Shown: piece by piece, positions 57,802 to 64,000 of the stretch
How the letters are laid out: the number at the start of each line of letters is the position of its first letter
Numbering within the stretch: the stretch's first letter is position 1
Origin: Prunus persica
Taxonomy: Eukaryota; Streptophyta; Magnoliopsida; Rosales; Rosaceae
Length of the DNA stretch: 64,000 bases
Reading direction: 5' to 3'
Assembly (NCBI RefSeq): GCF_000346465.2
Contig: NC_034010.1
Location: forward strand, 14,361,248 to 14,425,247
Translations under genes and position numbers: made by a program
The notes under the pieces: generated by a model
The model's database searches: none
Seen by the model: only the letters and a program-made list of their open reading frames with translations
Told to the model about the DNA's origin: nothing

Positions 57802-58821
57802 TAGTCTAAAATATCGATAATATCGACGAAATATCAAGGATATTATTGTTTTTTTGGGTGAGGGATATTTTGGAATGTATCCATACACATATCGTATAAA
57901 TATCAATAATATCGAAAAATATCGATGTCGATAATTTCTCTTACACTTCAGCAATATTTGACCAAAATATCACTATAATATCACTATAATATCGATAATA
58001 TTGAGATGATGAAGATAATGAAATATTTGAAGAGTTATTTACACTAACACCTCATGAGGTTTCTTGTGTTTTCACAAAACCCCCTTAAGTCTAAAAAATT
58101 ACATGAACACCCCCTGAGGTTTCAATTTGTTTTCACAAAACCCATTTTCGTAAATTGTTTGTCCAAAAATTGATGATTTCATTGAAAAAAAAAACTTATG
58201 CAAATGACAAAATTAACCTCAATGAAGTATATGCAATATAATCTCAAAGGCCAACTTTGTCATTTAGAGAATTTTGTGTATAAAATCATCAATTTTCGGA
58301 TAAAAAATCAACGAAAAGGAGTTTTGTAAAAACAATTTAAAACCTCAAGGGGTGTTCTTGTAATTTCTAAAACCCCAAGGAGTTTTGTGTAAAAGCCGAA
58401 AACCTCAGGAGGTGTTAGTATAAATAACTCAAATTTAAACCTTATAGGAACTTTATGTGGTACTAAGTCACTCATGTATCTTACCATGCAATGTAGAAAG
58501 TGTAAAATATTGTAGTAAATCATTATAAATACATGATTATGGTGTGTTTAATTTTCTTTCATTAATTATGACATATCTTATACACTCGCAGTGCTTGTTA
58601 GCTTGCTATATAATCAACTTAAATTAGTTAAACCCATCATGCAATGCATTTCCTTCCAATTTTTTGTGATACAGTAATAGATAATTGATTAAATAAACAT
58701 CTTCCAAAGTTTCAAGAAAAATTTTCAAGTTTTTCTTACAATTTTCGTGATTTTTATTCAATTTTTATCGATATTGATAATATCCCGATATTTCCATCGA
58801 AATTTCTATGTGTTTGGACTA
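57802..58821. repeat. ATATCGATAATATCG-rich dispersed element, copy 1
   Basis: It begins TAGTCTAAAATATCGATAAT and ends, inverted, TAGTCCAAACACATAG..., with ATATCG phrases at both ends. A second copy starts at 63828. A foldback MITE sits inside at 58032. Confidence 0.6.
58032..58430. mobile_element. Foldback MITE
   Basis: The ends GAGTTATTTACACTAACACC and the inverted GAGTTATTTATACTAACACC pair along about 150 bp with few mismatches. The loop is short. No coding capacity. Confidence 0.8.
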
Positions 58822-59709
58822 CAAATATTTTCAAAACCATCAATGTCCTCCATTTTAAGAAGCGGTGGGTCCAAGAATTTCTCCCCATGAGATCAAAATG
58901 AAAGTTCCAAAATTTTCCCAATAGCAAAATTTTCTCTTCGAGGCATTAATTTTCCCAATAGCAAGTTTGTCTCTTCGAGGCATTTTATCAAAGATGTTGG
59001 AGATAACAAACTAGAAATTAAGGGAAGAAATTGCTTAACTAATGTATGTTCATATTTGGCATGCATATGTGTCAGTAAACTAATTATAAGTCGCTAATAG
59101 CACGGGCAAAACTATCTAGTGGGCTACACTGGACTGTAGCCTAGGTAGCTTTTTGGAAAAGAAAATATTAAACTTATATACCCCATTGGCTGAGTCTATC
59201 ATCTTATGGCTTTTTGGTAGTTTCTCACGTAAAGAAGTATGCAAGTTTGAAGTCTCATATAAAGAAATAAATATCCTAGTATCCTAATTGGTCCCACATA
59301 AAGAAGTATCTTCGATTATAATAAACTATGTCAAAATAAAAAACATATATGTGAAACTTAGCCCTAATAGCTGTCCCAAAAAAATACATGCTGCTTTTTG
59401 TATTCTTTGTTATGAAAGTCTCGTAGGTAAAATTCTTATCCCTAATTCTCCAATTTTAATATTTTCATTGATTTGTCTTCATAAGAGAAATAATTTGTCT
59501 CAATGAAATTCACCCTTGTACGAATAAGATGAAATGAAAAAGTCACAAAGATATAATTTGATAGATAGGTTGATTAGCAACAAGATAGATTTAGATGACT
59601 ATAACAAAATATTTCAATTCTCTCAAGGATTTCAGGGCACAACTTCAATAGGTACACTTTTAATTATGTTGTTAAACATATGTTTATTTTGGAATATGTT
59701 TTTTTTTAA
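58822..59709. other. Gene-free AT-rich region
   Basis: Only short frames. TTTCCCAATAGCAA and TCTTCGAGGCATT repeat once about 50 bp apart near 58930. Confidence 0.35.
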
Positions 59710-60270
59710 GGGAGGTGATGTTCTCACTCCCCTTTTCTCCACTTACACTCCCTTTCGCTTTTAATACCTTTTAATCAATTTTGTTCAATTTTGTTTTTTC
59801 TCTTTCCTATTCTACCTTTACACTCCCTTTCCCTTTAATAAAAAGACATGTACAATCAATTACTAATATTAATCTGAGACTATTATATATTATGCATATT
59901 TTGCTCTCTGCATATCTAAGCTCCTAATGTCAATTTTGTTAGAAGCATTCTTTGGTTCTTCTACCTGTAAACATGTTAGCCCAAAATTTTTATTATCTAT
60001 TAACTACAATAAAGATAAATAGTACTCACATACTTGGTAAAAAAAAACAAAGAATTTGACTTACAAATACTTACATCTCTATCAATTTCCATATTTTATT
60101 TTTGATTTATTTTCTATTAACTTTTCTTAATTTCAGTTATCAAAACCTCAATGTAGGGTAAGTGTAGAATAGGAAAGAGAGGAACATAAAAGAACAATAT
60201 TGATTAAAAAGTATTAAAAAGTAAAAGGGAGTGTAAGTGGAAAAAAGGGGAGTGGGAAAATCAGCTACCT
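59710..60270. mobile_element. MITE with ~110 bp inverted repeats
   Basis: The left arm CACTCCCCTTTTCTCCACTT pairs with the inverted right arm CACTCCCCTTTTTTCCACTT. The pairing extends through TACACTCCCTTT. Confidence 0.7.
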
Positions 60271-61596
60271 TTTTTTTTTATTGCATCTAATATGTATCTA
60301 TTTTATGTTAGTTCTTACTAGAAATTAGTCAATGTAGCTATGAATTGCATGGTTTATATGATTTAGCTCATTTGGTACACCGTATTAAACTATGGATAGG
60401 AGTAAATAGTCCATGTCAAGTGTTTAGTGTTAACTTGTATTATTTAATTACCTGACAATTTTAAACGGGTTGGGCTTTTAATACTCTCCTTACCTGACTA
60501 ACTAATACAATCCACATACCTCGGTTTAGATCATACATGCTTAATTATATAGTTAGGGAAAAAGAACACACATGTTCACGTGAAAAATCTGACGACACTA
60601 TTTTCATTTTCTTCTCCTTGGGGTTCTTCTCTGCTATCTTCTCCAAGGTTATTCTCTTCACTCTTCTCCAGGTATTAATCTCTCTCTTTCCAATATATTT
60701 TTTGTCTCTTCTTCTGGCTTCATCTTCTCTTTCTTTATATATTTCATCTTTTATTAAATTTTGTGGAAATTAGGTTATGAGTTTTTTATTTTTGACATTT
60801 TTTCTTCTTGTATTGGAACAATACATGCGGCTATGTATCCAACTCTATAATCAAATAATCAAATTATCATCATCTGGCTGTGTATCCAACTCAAGACATG
60901 CCGCTGAGTTTTTCTTGCATTTTTTTCTTTATATATTTCATCCTCTCCATCTATCAAACTCAATAATCAAATTATCATCCCAAGTCTGCGATTAGAACAA
61001 TACATACGGATGTTTTCTTGCTGTATTTTTTTCTTCTACTTTTGGTGCTTTGTTTTTAGGTAGCCTCCTTTTGTATAATGCTGGCCTTTAATTCTCTTCT
61101 TGCCTGCTTTTATGGGATACTACAATTATGATAACGGGTTATATGGAAAAAAAAAATCTTGGCAAAAAGAATTGAAAAAAAAAATATTGTCATATGAATC
61201 TTACCAAAAAAATTCGTGTCATTTCAATTTCAATTTTCACTTAAATTATCAAAGAACTTTTTGTAAAAAATAGTTTGATCTGATGTTATCTGAAACATCA
61301 CCAAACACAGTATAACTTAGTCACGCTATTTATTCGGAACAGCACCAAACGCCTTATAATATTATGGATAAATAGTCAGTACTCTCCGGAACAGATTAAT
61401 ACTATCCGACATAAATTAGTCAGCACAGTCTGATGTACCAAACGAGCCTTAATGTATATTTTTGTTTTAGCCAAAAAATTTAGCTAGCCCACCGTCGAAA
61501 AATTCCTGGTTCCGTCCTTGGCTAAAAGATGCATAACTTGTAACAATATGCCCAATTGTTTGTGCCCAACTTGTGTAGTATTAGGTAGTGTCATAC
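60271..61596. other. Gene-free region with CT-rich and A/T runs
   Basis: GGCT(A/G)TGTATCCAACTC occurs twice (60830, 60880). A MITE-like ACCAAACGAGCC segment lies near 61430. No gene. Confidence 0.35.
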
Positions 61597-61922
61597 TTTG
61601 GTAGGGAGGACTAGACTAAACTAGAAAAATGCCCATATTTCATGTGCATTGAAGGCATAATATGGATATGTTGCCTAATTTGGAGGAAGAATGGAAACTA
61701 TCTATAAGATGTTAATGACTAAAACCCTCTTATTCCTCTTGAAATTAGTGGGATTATGATGGGATTATGATGGATAAGTTTTAGTCATTGATCTCTTATA
61801 AAGAGTCTTCCTTCATCCTTCAAGTTAAACAACAATATCGATATTATGATTTGATTGCACATGAAATATAGGCATTTTACTAATCTAGTATAGTCTAATC
61901 AAGTCTAGTCCTCCCTAACAAA
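61597..61922. mobile_element. MITE with ~80 bp inverted repeats
   Basis: The ends TTTGGTAGGGAGGACTAGAC and the inverted TTTGTTAGGGAGGACTAGAC continue through ATGCC(C/T)ATATTTCATGTGCA. The TSD is not resolved. Confidence 0.75.
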
Positions 61923-62138
61923 CAAGGCTTGAGTATACAATGGAAGAAAAATATTTTGGCAAGCAAGCTAATTTTTTAGCACATAAACACTTTGTTTCAT
62001 GGGAAGACAACAAAAGGGCCAATAATTTATAAAAAAATTTGCCCAACGGACATGCATGAACAAAGATGATCCATCGCTTGTGCAAAAAGTTATCCATTTA
62101 AATATGATAATGAAAAATCTTATGAAGCAAGAGTAATT

Positions 62139-62686
62139 TGTTAAATTTCAAATAGACGGGTTAGCGGTTTATTACTAACAACACATATATTGTCTTTAAT
62201 TTAACCACCTACAAAGCCCATTAGGTGTGAGGTTTTATCACAAAAAGCCACAGTGTTATTAAGAGTTGTGTCATTTATTATATATTATATTTAATTTAGT
62301 CAAGCTTTCGATGTGGGATATTCTTCAACATGATCCTCACGTGGGATCACTATATAATGAGTCACACGTGTAGCTAAGTTCACATCGGAGTCAAGCATTT
62401 AAGCCCAACATGTGAACACCACATGTCATGTAAGGGGTAAGGGTAAAGGCCCAGTAATTCAGGCCTAGTCAATTCAATCTGCTCTAATGCCATGTTAACT
62501 TTCAGAGAGACAGGGCATTGGCCCACTATTAATAATACCGATATTGTCCGCAACTTAACCACCTACGAAACCAATTGAGTGTGACATTTTATTACAAAAA
62601 GCCTGGGTGTTATTTATTAGAAGTGGTGTCATTTATTTGTATTTTATTTAGTCAAATTTCCAATGTGTAACTTATATTCTTCAACA
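62139..62686 (-). mobile_element. TRIM retrotransposon
   Basis: Direct terminal repeats 62139-62330 and 62493-62686 both start TGTTAA(A/C)TTTCA and end TTCTTCAACA. The flanks taatt/caatt match 4/5. On the minus strand TGGCATTAGAGC (62481-62492) touches the right LTR and is PBS-like, so the element is reversed. The interior is only about 160 bp. Confidence 0.75.
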
Positions 62687-62691
62687 CAATT

Positions 62692-63827
62692 TACTTCGTT
62701 GAATCAATTTTCTACCAACCATTCATACATCAACAAAGGATCTTTGTGAATGATTACCTAATGTAGTCGAAGTTTAGTTCATGACACTAAATATCAATTA
62801 GCTTAATTAATGCATGTTCATAACATCCATAAACAAAACAGAAGCAGAAGTGCGGTTTGTACTAAAGCCCCACTTCGGCTCAAAGCCCAAAAAGCCCATA
62901 AATATTTTTTTAAATAAAAAAATATTTTTTTTATATCAAATAAATAAATAAACCAAACTATTTTTTTTTACAGCCTTGCAAGCGAAGGGTCAAACGGCCA
63001 TCCTCAAATCTGACCGTTTACCGTCTAACTTGGTAACAAGGGGATAATAAAAATCCCAATCATGCTTTTGTTATTTTAATTTTGTTTTTTGTTATTAATC
63101 TGCAGCCTCAATTGACCAAACTCGTCGCTACGCTTACTTGCCTTGTGGGTGAAGTATGTGACGGCAACGTATTCTTCACTCTATCTTTATTTCCTTTTCT
63201 GTACTGTAATTCTTTTTTGTTTTGCCAAAAAATTTCCTGCTCCACTTGCATGATTTAATAGGTACAAATCTTTTGTTGTTTTTTACTTTTACTTTTTACT
63301 TCCAGACGACAACTGTTTTTCGAGGACCACCTTCTCCAATATGGCAAAGGGTTTGTCTAACGTTAGAATTTGAAGTACAAGCTTTATCTATATTTATGTT
63401 TAAAAGGACAAATTGGACAAATCCAGGTTTTTTTTTTCCAGCTTTATATTCTGCAATTTAATTTCTAATTAGTAAAAAAAATATTGATACTTGGCATACA
63501 TGCACTTTCCATAGCATGCTTATCCATCAATTGTTGACCATTCCTATTTTGGATTAATTTTGCTTATAAGGATTGATGTGTTTAGATTTCTTACCACAAT
63601 TGCAGTAAGATTTGAATGTTGTATAAGAGAAAATATGAGTGATATGTGTTATGAAATGGTTAAGAACTATCTTTTTATCGTCATCTGAGAAAAATAAAAA
63701 TATAATTATTATATGTTTATATATTTATTAGGAATGTGGAAGAATTTTCTAATTGTCATGTGTTAGTAAACACATAAAGTAAGAATTTAAATCATTTCAA
63801 TACCCACATGTTATTAAACACAACAGT
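62692..63827. other. Gene-free region
   Basis: No gene is supported. GCAGCCTCAATTGACC near 63105 might be an exon or leader start of a gene running right, but no reading frame supports it. Confidence 0.3.
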
Positions 63828-64000
63828 CTAAAATATCGATAATATCGAGGATATTATCGTTTTTTTGGGGTAAGGATATTTTGGAACGTATCCATACACA
63901 TATCGTATAAATATCGATAATATTAAAAATATCAATGTCGATAATTTCTTTCACACTTTAGCAATATTTGGCCAAAATATCGCTATAATATCAATAATAT
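63828..64000. repeat. ATATCG-rich dispersed element, copy 2 (cut by window end)
   Basis: Starts AGTCTAAAATATCGATAATA and matches 57803 onward at high identity through ATCCATACACATATCG. It continues past the window. Confidence 0.8.

Larger units (their letters stand above)
55178..61523. other. Possible large old element with other MITEs inside (ends only)
   Basis: GATGGAGCCAGGATTT at 55190 and, inverted, GACGGAACCAGGAATTT near 61500 are the two ends. The region between holds no gene, only AT-rich DNA and the MITEs listed below. It could instead be two unrelated fragments. Confidence 0.25.

Overview
The window reads as TE-rich euchromatin of a woody eudicot. Evidence: low GC, introns with GT..AG borders, plant gene families (cytosolic pyruvate kinase, FAR1-related proteins, an F-box protein of the At1g67623 type, a GRF zinc-finger protein), a chloroplast psbJ fragment, and plant-only transposons, including a Cassandra TRIM with 5S rRNA-like sequence in its LTRs. 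Rosaceae is a plausible family, but that is an inference from general resemblance and not proven by the sequence.

Layout. 0-0.9 kb: a small acidic protein of unknown function (-). 1.2-4.5 kb: a FAR1/FHY3-type gene (+) with FAR1, MULE transposase, SWIM and CCHC modules, split by one frameshift. 5.1-7.2 kb: a small family of coiled-coil proteins of unknown function: one intact copy (-), one divergent copy broken by a stop (+) and one 3'-end remnant. 7.7-9.0 kb: two sets of tandem duplications. 9.5-14.1 kb: an F-box protein (-), a two-exon GRF zinc-finger/transmembrane microprotein (+) and a multi-exon Ulp1 (C48) peptidase gene (-) with a complete catalytic triad. 14.1-16.3 kb: a decayed PIF/Harbinger element with a DDE transposase and a Myb/SANT ORF. 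16.6 kb: plastid psbJ fragment.

18.5-27.7 kb is one nested structure. A roughly 2.9 kb solo LTR (TSD GCAAC, 9.3 kb apart) was split by a hAT-like element and by a 5.3 kb Ty1/copia element (TSD GTTAG). The copia element was itself split inside its reverse transcriptase/RNase H region by a 622 bp Cassandra TRIM (TSD tatgt/aatgt). 28.3-33.5 kb is a MULE with long inverted repeats, a broken FAR1-like transposase (itself hit by a hAT MITE with TSD CTCAATAT), and two captured exons that look like HISN3/HisA, the histidine-pathway isomerase. 35.3-38.9 kb is a complete but mutated Harbinger element (TSD TAA) with a transposase and a trihelix/NAM-associated ORF.

39.7-52.2 kb is the main host gene, a cytosolic pyruvate kinase with 15 visible exons and one exon missing at a 100-N assembly gap. 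Its introns hold a MITE, an old TRIM and a young non-autonomous LTR element (451 bp LTRs with 3 differences, TSD ATGTG) that carries a 257-codon ORF of unknown function. 52.2-64 kb has no supported gene. It is a mosaic of MITEs, a TRIM, tandem duplications and ATATCG-rich repeats.

The best candidates for something undescribed are the intronic ORF-bearing mini-LTR element, the coiled-coil gene family with its conserved terminal micro-ORF, and the F-box/GRF/Ulp1/coiled-coil cluster, which may be cargo of one large decayed transposon.
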